A stretch of 64,000 bases of DNA from Xanthoparmelia taractica (taxonomy: Eukaryota > Ascomycota > Lecanoromycetes > Lecanorales > Parmeliaceae): NCBI GenBank assembly GCA_033085395.1, contig JANQBS010000162.1, positions 1 through 64,000 of the forward strand, in the 5' to 3' direction. Below the pieces are notes generated by a model that was not told where the DNA came from, searched no databases, and saw only the letters and a list, made by a program, of their open reading frames with translations. The translations under genes were made by a program, and so were the position numbers. Shown in pieces: positions 23,791 through 35,566 of the stretch (positions within the stretch are counted from its first letter, which is position 1; every line of letters begins with the position of its first letter).

Positions 23791-25334
23791 GTTAAGCGCT
23801 GTCAAGCAAGGCAGACGCACGGGCAAAGATTCGAACAGTTTTTGCTTACTGGGGTTGTTTATGCTGAGCCGATAGATCTATATCAAGACCTGCGCTAAGT
23901 GCTATAATTAGTAAAAGAACAACAATTATGATCAGGACCCCAATAGCTTTGACAAGGCCTTAACCATGTACTTGAGCTTGATCATTAGGCTGAATCGGCT
24001 GCTTAAAGCCAGGATGACTCGAGTTATAAAAGATGGGACAATTCAATCTTTCAGATCCTATGCAGTACTTGTTCTCATCTGGTGGAGCAGCAAATTGAGG
24101 GTCTGTAGAAGGCTTAACTTCCAGCCCAGAATCTACTGTCCTGGCCATCGCTGGAATATTAGAAGCGAAAAATTCTTTCAAACAATATTCGAAGATTAGA
24201 GATACAGAACAAAGAATTCCCAAGAAAAGGGAGAGGACTGAGGGATGAAGACAAGTCGCACCTTTTTTTTTGACAGCCGTGTTGTGGCCATGTATTGGTC
24301 TTGGAGTTTCAAATTTTGAGGCAAATGCTGCAGACAGGAGAGGCTTAGCGATCAATTTGCTGCGTTCATTCATGCAGTACCCTAAGGCACCTATAAGCAA
24401 TCTAAGGTGGACTTTTAAACGATCAGGTACTTTGAGGGATCTTGGATGTCGCAATGTTGTGGGGTTTTTTTACATAGATTCCTCCGTGATGTAGGGGCTA
24501 TTTCGCCTTAGGAGTGTACTGAACGCGAAGTAGCGGTGCCATCGACTGTTGATATGCCTATGTTCGCCTAGGGAAAAGACATGAAGACATATATATAGAG
24601 TCGAATCAGTTCTGTGAAGCTGATGTGGCGATTGTTCTGCGGTGCTACAATTGAAGAGATTGACCGGCCACTGAGGCGTCGTGCGCAGAGAACTTGGAAG
24701 GATTTGTGTTGCAGCCCAAGCCAGCCTCAATGCAGATATGAGAAGGCTAGTATGGCCGAAGAAACTAGCTCAGCCTGGTAGAAAGCAAGTTTCGAATACT
24801 CAGCTCTCGGAATCTGAGCAGGGTCAAGTCATCCGGATAGGAAGCTAGAAATCGAGCAAAAGCAGTGTGATTGATTTTAGTGCCCGTCATCGGACGAGGT
24901 CATTGAACGTGCTTGTGGTAGAGATGTATCAATGATTGTAGTTAGGTCTGCAGGATGTACGAGAACTGAATTCAGGCCGCAGAGAGGAGGAGCTTTGCTT
25001 ATTCCTTGCCTCAGCTCGCAGACGGCCCGCTCCAAGCCCCTTCGGGTTACGATCTACTTACTACTGCCGTAGTAGCCAGTGTTGCTCTGAGAGCTGAGGA
25101 AATTCCTTGTCAGTCACCAAGTAAAGGATGATGAGGTAAGCAAAACACTAGGCAATCATTGGTGAGGGCGATAGGGCGATAGGGCGCTTATCTCTCAACG
25201 TCCTGTGGATACTGGATAGCAAAATCTGTAATCGTTGAATTGATGGTTTGATACCATCACTTTCCACTGATTTGAAGGTAGCAATAGCTGCACGTTGCTC
25301 GATGAACGCGGTGTGAATCTTGCTAGATTGAAGA
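23791..25334. other. intergenic, no gene recognised
   Basis: About 1.5 kb. A long minus-strand frame at 23960-24454 has no ATG start and no recognisable motif, so I do not call it. The 5' part of the NRPS module may once have extended into the left end. GGCGATAGGGCGATAGGGCG near 25166 is a small tandem repeat. Confidence 0.45.
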
Positions 25335-26606
25335 ATGATGTCCAGATATACAAACTTTCCTCTGGATGGCCTGGAGCCTTCAGCATTTCATATAGGCAAC
25401 GTAGTCGGCTTACAGACAAATCTGAGCCGAGGGAGTAGAGCTTGTTACAGGCGAGAACTCCTGACCCAGCAAACGATACTGCAAAACACCCTGGACAAAC
25501 TCTTCTCTGAAACACTGCCAAATGAATTACAGGACGATGCCAACATCGTTAAGCTCTTGAACGATTTACATTATGCACCCACGGGCCCAAGAACAAAGGC
25601 TTGTCGCCGACTAGAAGAGTATCTAGGAGATGATTTCAGCGGTTTTGCATCTCTAGTGGAGGATCTAAAAGGGTTTCTAAAGGATATCTCGAGTTTGATT
25701 AGGACTGGACTGGAGGAACTGTCTTCAGCTTTCGTCGTACAAGCTAATGGAGCAAGGATTTTCGCCATTACGAGAAGGCAGCGTCTAGAGCGCCGCCAAC
25801 ACCGGGACACCAGTATAGAGAATGAAGACCTGAAGGAAATTTTCAGCAACATAAGGAAATCTACAGAACGAGTGCTTAGAGTCGCGGCTCTATACCAAAA
25901 GTCGTTCTCAAGCCGGTCTGACAATGATACAGCGAGTCTCACAAGCGTGGAGACCGAGGTAGGCTGTGCGCTTAAGATGAAGTTTTCCGTAGCTAAAAGC
26001 CTTCAGCCAACAAGTGGGGAACCGGCATTGAGCTTCTTGTCAGTGTCGCTATCTTCATCGACTATGACGGGTCCCGATTTGAGTGAAAAAACGCTTCTCG
26101 ATACAGGTGCAACAGCATCTTGTGTTTCTGAAGAATTAGCTTCCAACCTTAACTTGATTACCACACCCAGTGACAAAGAGGTCATTTGGACAGCCTCCCA
26201 GGAGCAAAAGATCTTTCACAATGGTGAGACCAGAGTGAAACTTAGTTGGAAGAACAAATCAGGTAAAATCGAGAGGGTCAAGGTGATAGTCTACGTTGTT
26301 CCCGGTTGGGCACTGCCTCTTATATTATCGCACGATTTCACCAAGAATCACCCCAACGTGTGGGATGTCGCCGACACTACCGGCATGCTACATGAGCGCG
26401 TGGCTGTGCTAGGGTTTGGAAGACTCAGTAAAGAGCAGTGAGCTGCTGAGAAGACCTTTGAGCAGGACCATACCCAAGTGAACCGAGACAAAGATAGAGA
26501 AATGATCGATGCAGAAAGAGCGGAGCTTGAAAAGAGACTTGATATTTCTGCAAGGAATTCGAGTGCAAGGTCCGGAGAAAGGCCCGGAATCGACATTTCT
26601 TGCTAA
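25335..26606 (+). pseudogene. retropepsin-like aspartic protease protein, in-frame TGA
   Basis: Intronless frame of 368 codons. The N-terminal two thirds are helical and acidic (LVEDLKGFLKDISSLIRTGL) and resemble the helical N-terminal regions of fungal STAND-associated proteins. Residues about 240-350 form a retropepsin-like domain with the catalytic DTG in KTLLDTGATASCVSEEL and a late ILSHDF segment. A TGA at 26439-26441 ends the frame. The same frame then stays open for 54 codons to a TAA at 26604, with clearly coding, charged-helical composition (DREMIDAERAELEKRL). The simplest reading is one nonsense change near the C-terminus. A shortened but active protease remains possible, since the domain precedes the stop. 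No reverse transcriptase is nearby, so this is not an intact retroelement. Confidence 0.7.
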
Positions 26607-27129
26607 GGAATGAATGGAACGTGTGTGGGATTGACTGCTTGATTGAGTAGATAGGCTACGAATGCTCTGAAAACTCTTCTCCGGAGCAACATTGATCCAC
26701 ACCGGGCTTGGCATACGGAGAGCAGATGCCAAATTCATAACACTTCTTCGATTACTGGGAGCCAGTCAGGCACAAGTGGCCGAAGTCTATAAGCTGGCAG
26801 GGTCGTCCAGCACCGCGGATTTGTTTAAAGTCCCATAACATCTGCGTCTTTCGTAACCCTAGCCTTCTAAGAATACTAAGATTTGTGAGTTCGGAATGGT
26901 AAGAATGTTAGCCTTCGGGTCCCAGAAGGGACTAGTGCAATAACGCTAAGGCTAAGGGTTAACCGCTTACCTTAGCAGACGTGGCCCTAGCGTAGGATCT
27001 CTTAACGAATAGGACGAGACTTTTTGAGAAATTAGTCTTATCTCTATAACGAATATAATCTATCTATCACTATTTCTATATTACTATATAACTCTAAATT
27101 AATCGATATATATTTTTCAGTATATAAGC
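26607..27129. other. intergenic, AT-rich right part
   Basis: No gene. About 27000-27125 is strongly AT-rich (TATA-, ATCTAT-type words), like the islands at 19.3-19.9 and 35.8-36.3 kb. Confidence 0.5.
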
Positions 27130-28110
27130 TAATCTTGCATGGGGTGTGCACTCGGTAGGGTTGACAATGCTGAAGGACTTGGCGAGCTCAGATCCAATCG
27201 CCTTGCAGCCGGGCAGGAAACAGCGGACGTATTTGCGGAGAAAGACCGGTCATTGGCGAAGGCCCTGGGAGGCAATTATAGAGTCTGGAGTGTAGTCGAC
27301 CGGGAGCCGGTCCTTTTTGCGGTAGAGTTCCTCCCCGCGAAAGACTCTGGAGGATAGCTGAGAGATAATCTTGAAAGCAATTGGTTCCAAGCCGATCTCG
27401 AGCCATTCTATTTTGGTTTTCTCATCAGCCACAACAATCTGGCATGATCAGCGATATCTCCTCATACGTGGATTATCTAGTGAAATACTGCCGTAGCGTA
27501 ATCGTTGCCTCCTTGGAGAGTGTAATGTTTAACTTGGCGTGATATTTTTTTTTTTTCATGTTTTCCTTAATGGCGTTGTGGAATATCCGATCGCGGAAGG
27601 AGCGTTGTCGAAAAGACTCAGATCCGGGGATGGTTGCTGAAGAAGCTTTAGCAATAGTACCAGGCGGAAAGCCAGTGCATTGGACTCACTTCCTAAACGA
27701 TTCCTATCAAAATCCAGCGCCTCGTCGCCTCTGATACCATCGGCATAATCGGCGGATAGAAGAAGCTAGATGCCGGTGTCGGTCTGGAGATGGACAGCAG
27801 GACCAAGCCAGACGTCGGAGAGGAAAGATTAGAATTGCCCAAATCTTCTTCTGAAATGGGCAAAGAGGTGATTTACATTCTTAGGAGTATCATCAAAGAT
27901 GTCCTTGGCGTGGTCATAAGAGTACTGCTTTGCTTGGCTGCGGTCAGCTCCCAGCCCTTCTCGCGATTGACCAAGGGAAACTTGGAGAGGTCATCCTTTT
28001 GAAAGAGCGATAGGGCAAATCGGCCAACAATGAGTTCAAGGCCAAGGCAAGGATGATGCCGAGTGCTTCGGGCGTGTAAAGGCTCACCAGGCCCGGCCGA
28101 AGGACATCTT
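27130..28110 (-). pseudogene. cytochrome P450 relic (N-terminal half)
   Basis: Fragments of a fungal microsomal P450 in consistent order on the minus strand. There is a hydrophobic anchor-like stretch (IILALALNSLLA) near 28040-28090, then FPLVNREKGWELTAAK near 27950-27990, LLSADYADGIRGDEALDFD near 27710-27770, and KIISQLSSRVFRGEEL followed by VDYTPDSI at 27290-27400. The matching fungal pattern continues GLRQ-W-P, but here the Trp codon reads TGA (27252-27250). Beyond it, PVFLRKYVR continues in frame. Frame breaks and a poly-T tract (about 27546-27558) interrupt the middle. The I-helix, ExxR and heme-Cys regions are absent, so the 3' half is lost. It lies head to head with the terpene cyclase, suggesting a former shared pathway. 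Confidence 0.75.
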
Positions 28111-29010
28111 CAATCATATTTGTCTGTTAAGGTTTCTTCACAGTGGTATTGACACTGAATGTTGACAGCCAAACGACGTGCTTGGCAGTGGTGGGGAGCT
28201 ATACGTTTTATGCCAGCTGTCCGAGCAACAGGCTGACGTAGTGCTCGTCTCACCCTGGATTCAAACTTGGGGGCAGGTCATTGTCTTGGCAGAGAGGAGT
28301 GCTATTACTTTCCTTGGTCAGTGGGCTCTACATAAGGTAAGGTACTTGGTACTTAGACTGAAACGGGGACCCACACGGCAACTACGACGGTCCGTTAGCG
28401 AAAGAATTCGCGACCGAAATTAGCCCATGGAAGGATTTCCCGAGTGACCCAAGATGCCTCTCGGACTGGCCCTCATGGTAAAGTGCGATAAGCATGATAT
28501 TATTCAGTAGCCGCGTTGTTTCGCGTGGTTTGCAGTGGTGGGGGCGGGATTTTTGCTGAGCTTCTCATTTGCCGATTGGGCCGTTGATGGAATCGAAGAC
28601 GTCAACCGACATGGGTAGCTTACACTGTGATTTTGTTGACAAAAGTAAGGTAAGTAGGACACAGCACTCTACAGCACCTTCTCCTGCTTGTTGCAATAGC
28701 CCTCTCATCGATCAAAGCCAGGTAAGCAATAGATGATCCTACTGGCATAATAAGGTAGACACGGTGGAACCCACGGATTTTTCGGTCTCTATGGCTAGCC
28801 TCTGTCCGGTTAGCTGCTCACAAAACTTGGCTAACAGCTGGATAGGCACCCTGAGGCGGAGGATCTCGCATGCCGGAATTGATGGTTCACATGACTTCTA
28901 CTGACCGTCTGGACCAGCCGTCTATAAACTAGACCTGTCCATATTGACCTTGCCTTCGAGTCATCGCTTGTTGACCGCTGCCGCCCAACCATTTACCATA
29001 CGCCACCATA
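28111..29010. other. 5' region of the terpene cyclase
   Basis: 900 bp between the P450 relic and the terpene cyclase start. CGTCTATAAACTAG near 28918-28931 is TATA-like, about 85 bp before the ATG, and could be a core promoter. No gene was seen. Confidence 0.45.
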
Positions 29011-30269
29011 ATGGCCGAGAAGGCTTTTCCAACTGAGTTCTACCTCGAAAGTATGGTGCACTTTCTCGACACCATCAGCTACAACGACACCAACTACAAG
29101 CATGAAGAGCGCGTGCGGAACCTACACTATGCATACTCCAAAGCGGTAGCGCACTTTGCACAACCAGTCCAGCAGCGCCTGCTCAAGGTAAGCGCTAAGA
29201 AAGTCCAAGCCTCGCTGCAAACCATTGTGGCCATGGTCGTCTACAGTTGGGTCAGGCTCTCGCCCGAGGTCATGGCGGACCTGAGCATCCACCTCACCTA
29301 CATGGCCATCTTGGACGACGGCGAGGACGACCCAGAGGCCAGCATGACTACTTTCTACGAAGACCTTCTGGAGGGCCGGCCTCAGCAGGACCCGTGGTGG
29401 CGAATGGTGAACGATCAGTTTCCCGCCGTCCTTAGGCACTACGGCCCGTTCTGCTCACTGAATCTCGTGCGTAGCACTATTGACTGTAAGCTTCCACGGA
29501 ACCCTGTTCGATAAGTTCAATGGAACTAATTCTCATTACAGTCTTCCAAGGCTGCTGGATTGAGCAATACAACTTCTTCGGCTACCCGGGCTCCTACGAA
29601 TACCCGACGTTTCTACGTCGCCTCAATGGGCTGGGTCACTTCATGGGCGCCTGCATGTTCCCCAGTGCACAATTCGACGAAAAGAAGCTCTTCACCGAAA
29701 TCACGTCGGTAATCGCCCATATAGAGCATTGGATGGTCTTTGTCAACGACCTCATGTCCTTCTACAAGGAGTTCGACGAGCCACGCGACCAGACCTCCTT
29801 GGTCAACAACTACGCCCGCTGCGACGGCACCACCCTCGACGAGGCCCTCAACAAGCTAACGCGCGACTGCATCGTGAAGTCGCAGCAGATCGTCGCAGTT
29901 TTCAAGGACAAAGACCCCAAGCTCGCCGATACCGTCTTCTCTTTTTGCCAGGGCTTCGTGACGTGGCACTTGTGCGACTCGCGCTATCGCCTCAAGGAGC
30001 TTTGGGATTGCGCCGGAAATGGTCCGGCCGGCCTTGCGTTCCGCCACTATCAGCAATCTGCCGCACAAGTCGGCGCCGTGGACCCCAAGGAGTGGGCCTT
30101 TCCGCTCGTCAAGGACTTGGCCGAAAAGCAGACCGTAGTATCAGCGACATTTGAAGGCCTTACTGGACGTGTCGAGCAGTCTTCGGAGTTTGCGGCTGGG
30201 AGTTCTGCTTGGTCGTTGGATAGTTTCCGTCATTATCTCACTAAGGTGTTGCGAGATTGGCATAGCTAG
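29011..30269 (+). CDS. terpene cyclase, trichodiene synthase (TRI5) family
   Basis: Class I terpene cyclase expected to cyclise farnesyl diphosphate. Exons 29011-29485 and 29542-30269 join in phase to 400 aa, about 20 longer than typical TRI5. Both metal-binding motifs are in place: the acidic motif LDDGEDD (Asp102, Asp103, Asp106, Asp107) and the NSE triad in VNDLMSFYKEF (Asn227, Ser231, Glu235). The family-typical GCWIEQYNFFGYPGS crosses the splice join, and TWHLCDSRYRLKEL follows later. The coding part is GC-rich and undamaged, unlike its neighbours. No other trichothecene-type gene is recognisable here, so the product may not be trichodiene; other sesquiterpene cyclases of this family are possible. 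The start ATG (CATAATGGCC) is in good context. Confidence 0.88.
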
Positions 30270-31051
30270 CACGATGAGTTTCCGAATATCTAACTCTATG
30301 CTCATTATAGAACCTTCCTTATTTGTCCTGCTTATCTTCTTGCCAATTGTGGCAAGTTGGTACGGAAGTATGTGTGGGACAGGTGGTTTGTGAGTTTCGT
30401 TTCGATGTCAAAGGAAGAAGGAATCTAGAGTTCTATACTCGCTAGTGTGAGTCATATACTTCCAAGTTGTGCTCTAGTGGTCTGAGCCATGTCATACATG
30501 CCCTGCACCTCTGCTCCTCCCATGCCAGCATCCGACACCAATCAAGGCGCTCTTATTTATGCAGCCGGCAAGACAAGCCAGAGTGATTATCCGAGTAATG
30601 TCCGGAGTACATGCGGAAGATGAAGTTCAACAGTACAGGGTACTTCTGGAAGAGAGAGGCTGCATGCATTTACCGTGAGTACGGGCTGAGGTAGGTTAAT
30701 CAGCAGCAGTGCTCCACAAACAAATTAGAATACACGTACAATATATGCACTACTACCACCACCGGCATCTGTACCACGTCTATATATGCTATGATCTTCC
30801 AAGCGCCTTTGAGGAAGAACAATCTCTGCCTGACAACGAACATCAATTTTATCCTAGATTGCTCCTCAGGCCCGGTGAAGTCTACGGCTCACTCGTAAAA
30901 AGAGACTCAACCAAAAGTGAGAGAGAAGTTGAAGAATGAAGTCACTGTATTCTGCATTATTGCCTGCACCCTAGGCTAGAGCTCATTGCCAACGACAAAC
31001 TACCAAAATAGCCACATGAAACATACCTCCCCTAAAATTCGCAACGTTTAG
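30270..31051. other. intergenic, no gene recognised
   Basis: About 780 bp downstream of the terpene cyclase. Contains short CA- and TACCACCACC-type tracts near 30740-30765 and no convincing gene. Confidence 0.45.
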
Positions 31052-31717
31052 ATGGCATTCCTCTCCCGCCGACTCGCACACACAACCCAGCGCCTTGCCA
31101 TGGGCACAAGGCAGTGGATCGGCATCAAGCACAAGAACGCCAATGGCCAATATGACAGCTAGTTGGACACTACCCTCCGCCTCGGTGTATCAGGGCTATC
31201 CCTCATGCGCCTAAGCAATCAGCCGGCCGCCGCCCTGGTCCATCTCCGCTTCTCGCACCCGGAAGTCGCCTCCATCGCCGTCTGGCAAGAGATTAAGCCC
31301 ACCCCGCCGCTTATCCAGTACACGCTGCCTACCGACGGCGCCGCAGCGCTAATGTGGGCGCGCAGCTGCATCTCTGTGCGGACCAGTCTTCTAAACGGAT
31401 TTGCTGTGCGATCGGAGCTAGGGAGGGAGAGACGAGCCGCTGCGCCCGAGTCGAAGCGATTAGTGAGTGTATTCTCAGATAATCCAGTTCGTATCCATCT
31501 TTTTCTACTTCTCAACCTATCTGTTCTGGACTCTAGATCTCCTTAGGTCTTCGTAAGCGACGGCCTGGTAGACTGCTACGTTCCTGGCGGAGTATTCGCC
31601 CCAAGCGGCAAGAAGGTGCTGACTGTCCAACACTGCGTCTTCATGTTATATACTTACTTGCCAGAGATGTCAGTATTACCACTTCATGGCCTACTAGGTC
31701 CGAGAGGTTTCTCGTAG
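31052..31717 (+). pseudogene. unrecognised gene with in-frame TAG
   Basis: Starts with an ATG and a basic, presequence-like N-terminus (MAFLSRRLAHTTQRLAMGTR), then GIKHKNANGQYDS, then TAG at 31160-31162. The same frame continues in GC-rich, coding-like sequence (LSLMRLSNQPAAALVHLRF) to a GTGAGT donor at 31463. The acceptor is at 31546. Exon 2 reads VFVSDGLVDCYVPGGVFAP and ends at 31717. I do not recognise the family. Composition, intron phase and continuity support a real gene with one nonsense change. A TAG is one transition from CAG. Confidence 0.4.
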
Positions 31718-32023
31718 GGTACATGGCTGGCTTACCAAGGAATCTATGTAGATTGGTCTGCATGGAGAGCTTCAAAGGCCCTACGGCTTGGTCTATCACT
31801 TTCAACGACGAATATATAGCACCGAAAACGTTATGGCGTTCTTGGGCTATATCGCAGATTCCATGTTGATGTTTGCACGGGGGAGCCAGTGGGCTTTGGA
31901 TCTTGGTTCTAGAATAGGGAAGGGGATAGTTATAAAGAGAAGCTTAAAGAAGCAGGATAGATTTACATGTCTGAGATTTGAAGAAGGATAAGGGGCCTAC
32001 AAATTATCAAACACTATGCTTCT

Positions 32024-32620
32024 TCAAGGTCTTTCCCCCTTGCGCTCCAGCCTCTTAGTCAGTGATTCCCTTTTCAACGCCGCAGTCTGGGCAGCGCCCC
32101 GTGCCGCAGCCTGCTCCACATCATAAATGCTATCCATGACCACCTGGCTCTCCTTCGTTCGAGCGCCACAAATCCAATCAACGATGTTATGCATCTTGTG
32201 CCTCGATACCTTCAGCTTTGCTGGATCTTCCAATTGGCCTTGAACGTGTGATATGATTCGAAGAGCTCTTTCTTGCCATGATTGTTAGGCTTCCATTGCT
32301 GACTCTCGCACCAAGTGACCCAGATCTTTGCAGTGCTGGTATCTCTCGTCATAGAGAAGACGTAGAACTCTTTTGTCTACGCCCAACACTTCCGCATTTG
32401 GCATTGAGTGAGACGGCGCGCATGGACGAGGGTGGTACCTCCGCGGACAGCTTTGCTTTTCGGCCTCAAATGTGTGGGCTGAACGTCTTGGTATTGATGG
32501 TAGGATGGTGATTTCAGCGTGATGTCGTAGGTGAAGTCCGATTTCGGATTTCATCATGCCTGTTCTCCTTGACCATCTGTTTGCGCAAGAAAGGCCAGTC
32601 TGTAGCCTCACTAGCGGACT
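32024..32620 (-). pseudogene. unrecognised gene fragment with in-frame TAA
   Basis: On the minus strand a coding-like frame reads VDKRVLRLLYDERYQHCKDL and LGHLVRESAMEA, then TAA (32287-32285). It goes on in the same frame (QSWQERALRIISHVQGQ, then HNIVDWICGARTKESQ) to a stop at 32024. The C-terminus is charged and helical (AALKRESLTKRLERKGERP). No family recognised and no clear start. TAA is one transition from CAA. Similar-looking minus-strand coding (TTVSVKRRIRDRSW) at 33120-33374 may be an upstream part of the same gene. Confidence 0.4.
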
Positions 32621-33492
32621 TCCAAGTGGGCAGTAGATCCTTCACAAACTACCTGTTCTTGGCAACGACGGCGCTATCCTCACCGAAGGGCGCAAACTAT
32701 CTATGCGTCTTCCGAGTCCTTCTCGTTAGTCGAGCTTGTTATGGGGACGATCATAGGTATAAGCTGCCACTTGATTTCTTCCTCTGGCAGAGTATAATTT
32801 TCTTTGGTGAATTTTGTGATCTCCTTCGCCGAGCTTGTCTTGATTGCCGACTTGCGTGCTCTAAGACGTTTTAAACCTTCTTTTCAAATCAGGTATACTT
32901 CGTCTAAGAAAGTTCGGGTGATCGATTGGCGTACCATTCTATGCTAGAGTCACACGACACTGCGGTTGCTGTAGGATAGTGAGATGTCGAGATGACGATT
33001 AGAGGAAAAGGATGAATAGCTAGGGGTGAAGGAATCGGCGGACATGCTGGACTCCTCTGAAGATTTGGGCGTATGAGGGAGCTGTAGCAACGTTAGCCAT
33101 ACTTTGCCGCAGGTGTTTTTCAGAGATCAGACCCACCCTCAGATCCAGCTAAGGTTTGACGTTTTGTTTGGGGTCGTATGCTCACACTTATCTCCTGCAA
33201 CGGTAATTGGCTTAATTCTTCGCCTCTTGCAATAGTAGTACCCTGCGCTCCACTCCATGACCGATCACGTATCCTTCGCTTCACAGATACAGTCGTCTCG
33301 GGCTCCTCTAAGCATTGACGCTTCTTTGTATTTTTCGGAGATGCTGTGAGCGTTTTATAGTGACTGCCGACCACTTCAAGTCTCCATTTGTGATACCCTT
33401 AACCTTGCAGTATTCGGGGCTCGATAAGTTGTAACCAATTGGGCCCGTATATCAATACCAAATGACATGATTCCAACCATACAGACATCTTT
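32621..33492. other. intergenic or relic sequence
   Basis: Apart from an open minus-strand segment at 33120-33390 without a usable ATG, nothing is recognisable. Confidence 0.4.
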
Positions 33493-35566
33493 CTAGTCGA
33501 CCTCGAGGAGCTGCGGAACACCGAGGCCAATTATTACCATTGTGGCAAGAAATGTGAAAGGGATGAACGCATTCTGTAAATCGGTTCTGTTAATGAATAC
33601 CAACCAGAGTATCACGAAGACAAGGCCAAGGAATGTCAGAGATGCGATCCAAGCTAGGATCTTCCAAAGCGAAAACCTCGGCAGCGCATGCATGCCCCAA
33701 TCGTCTGAGCTCGTGCTATTGGCACAACCATTCCTGATCCGCTTGGGAACCATGTTCAGCGTTGTTGTTCTACCTCTGCCCCCCCGGGGCTGATGAATAC
33801 CAGCGATGAGCTCGCTCGCCGCAATTTTCATGTGGACTTCCTCCGGTGTCAGGCGTGAGATTTCGTAAGAAGTGGAAGAGGATGGAGGCAGGCCGATCTG
33901 TACCCTGATGATATTGTCACGCCCGGTAGAAGTCCTTGCAAACTTGATGAATTCAATTCCCAAACAGCTTTTCCACGAAAAGATCCTTCCTTTCCATGCG
34001 CGAACCCTGTTGTACTCCTTGATCAAGAGTTCACACAGGGATTTGTCGTCACGTATGTCAGGATGCTCTCGCAAAGAGCAGAGCTTTGTGCTTCGGGGCT
34101 CTGACCACGCCCTGTCTACACACCAATAGATCTCTTTGTAAGAACTCTGTAGAGGACCACCGGCCACCATTACTCCGGGCCTTTCTGGGCTCTGGGAACC
34201 TGAATGCACCGGAGACAGTGGATTTTCATTCGTTGACAAGTTCATATTTACAACAAATGGAGAGGAGGCCTGCCGATCTGGAGCCATATGCGAGACAGAC
34301 TCAGGAGGGTTGGATTGATGAGGATGTAAGGCTGCTACCGCAATATCTGAAACAGGTTGACATCTGTCCTTGTACGCTTGCGCTTGTGCGTCTGGAACAT
34401 CAATGTACAGCTTTTTGTTGGACCAGTACCATGAAATTCTCGAATTGGCTTGGGAACACGATCGATTGCCGTGCTTGAATGGTCGCCAATCCACCGGATG
34501 ACCAACTCTTTCCTCGATCATTTGCTTACACCGGTCAACAAAAGGAGGACGAAGAACTAAATTAGACGATGTAAAGTTTAGATATCTCGCTCCGTCAAAA
34601 TAAGTACAGAGACTGAAGCTCTTGAATGTCTGTGCTACTTGACCTGATGATGGTCGCTTGGAACTCTTATCAAGCATTGATCGCAGTAGAGCATGCATCT
34701 CCTGTGCTCTAAGATCTTTGGCTGCTAAGCGCGATAGCCATTGCAGCACTTCAACTTTGATTTTTTCGCCATCATCAAATCGGGAGTCACTAAGGCCATC
34801 CGAAGTCAGCTCTTCAACAGTGGTTGTAATGAACCTGCGGAAGTGGATTGTGCTGTGGAGACCCTCAATCAAGAATGTCAGCATTTCAATGAAAACGGAT
34901 CCCAATTTCCAAACATCACCTCCCATGAGTTGTTCAGCGCTCAATTTATGGCTCATTTGGATAGGCTCAGTACGTGAATGGAAGTCTTGGTCTTCTTGAA
35001 AAGCATTCCGAATCTCTGGTGCATCATATTGCCATGCTGACTGGGCTTCTTTTGATCCGAGCTGCCAAGTCAATCTAGTCTTGAGGTCGACAGCCAAGCC
35101 AAAGTCCGTAAGCTTGGCTGTTATGGCTGGAGGGCTCCCGTAGGGTCCATAGAGCAGCACATTCGACGGCTTGATATCTGAATGGACGATTTGACACTTT
35201 TCGTGAAGATGGGCCAAAGCGCTCCCTAGGCCTTCAAACTCCGACCACAGACTTTTAGCTGCTGTCGAATAAAGTTCGTCTGATAGGCGATGATGGTAGA
35301 TAATGGCGTTCCAGAGTCTTTCCAGAGTCCAGATCTGACTTTGGCACCCGATTATTGAAGAGCTCATCCTTTTCCTCGGCGGAAAGAGGACGCCGGAGTG
35401 ATATCATAAAGTGATCACCGGCCTGCTTGACGTGAAATTCGCCTTCCCCGAAAGTACGACGAAGGAATGTGATAATGTCTTCACTCCTGAGGCAGTATGT
35501 GGGAACGGCTTCCATATATTTCTCATCTTTCTTGCGATGCGATGCGCTGTGACGGCGTAAAGGCAT
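33493..35566 (-). pseudogene. Ser/Thr kinase-like protein lacking the N-lobe, two C-terminal TM helices
   Basis: The main frame (ATG at 35367, 624 codons) carries a kinase C-lobe: catalytic loop IVHSDIKPSNVLL, Mg-binding DFG in LTDFGLAVDL, and an APE-like YDAPEIRNAF. A long variable region follows, then two hydrophobic helices (ILAWIASLTFLGLVFVILWL and FIPFTFLATMVIIGLGV) at the very C-terminus. The glycine loop and the VAIK lysine are absent. Just upstream, a different frame from an ATG at 35566 encodes the helical lead typical of fungal kinases of this kind (TYCLRSEDIITFLRRTFGEG), ending in LSAEEKDELF and then running out of frame. This suggests an internal deletion of about 250 nt plus a frame change that removed the N-lobe. 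It might still be expressed as a membrane pseudokinase from 35367. Confidence 0.65.

Noticed and set aside
23960..24454. 164-codon minus-strand frame with a hydrophobic segment
   Set aside because: It begins at a non-ATG codon, has no known motif or splice context, and composition does not stand out.
25166..25190. Short GGCGATA direct repeats, considered as a CRISPR-like array
   Set aside because: Only two to three adjoining units without spacers, in a eukaryotic genome.
25335..26606. Retropepsin gene considered as part of an LTR retrotransposon
   Set aside because: No reverse transcriptase, integrase or flanking long repeats are visible; it looks like a stand-alone host-type gene.
28228..28290. 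GGATTCAAACTTGG considered as a tRNA T-arm
   Set aside because: No matching acceptor stem, D-arm or anticodon arm can be folded around it.
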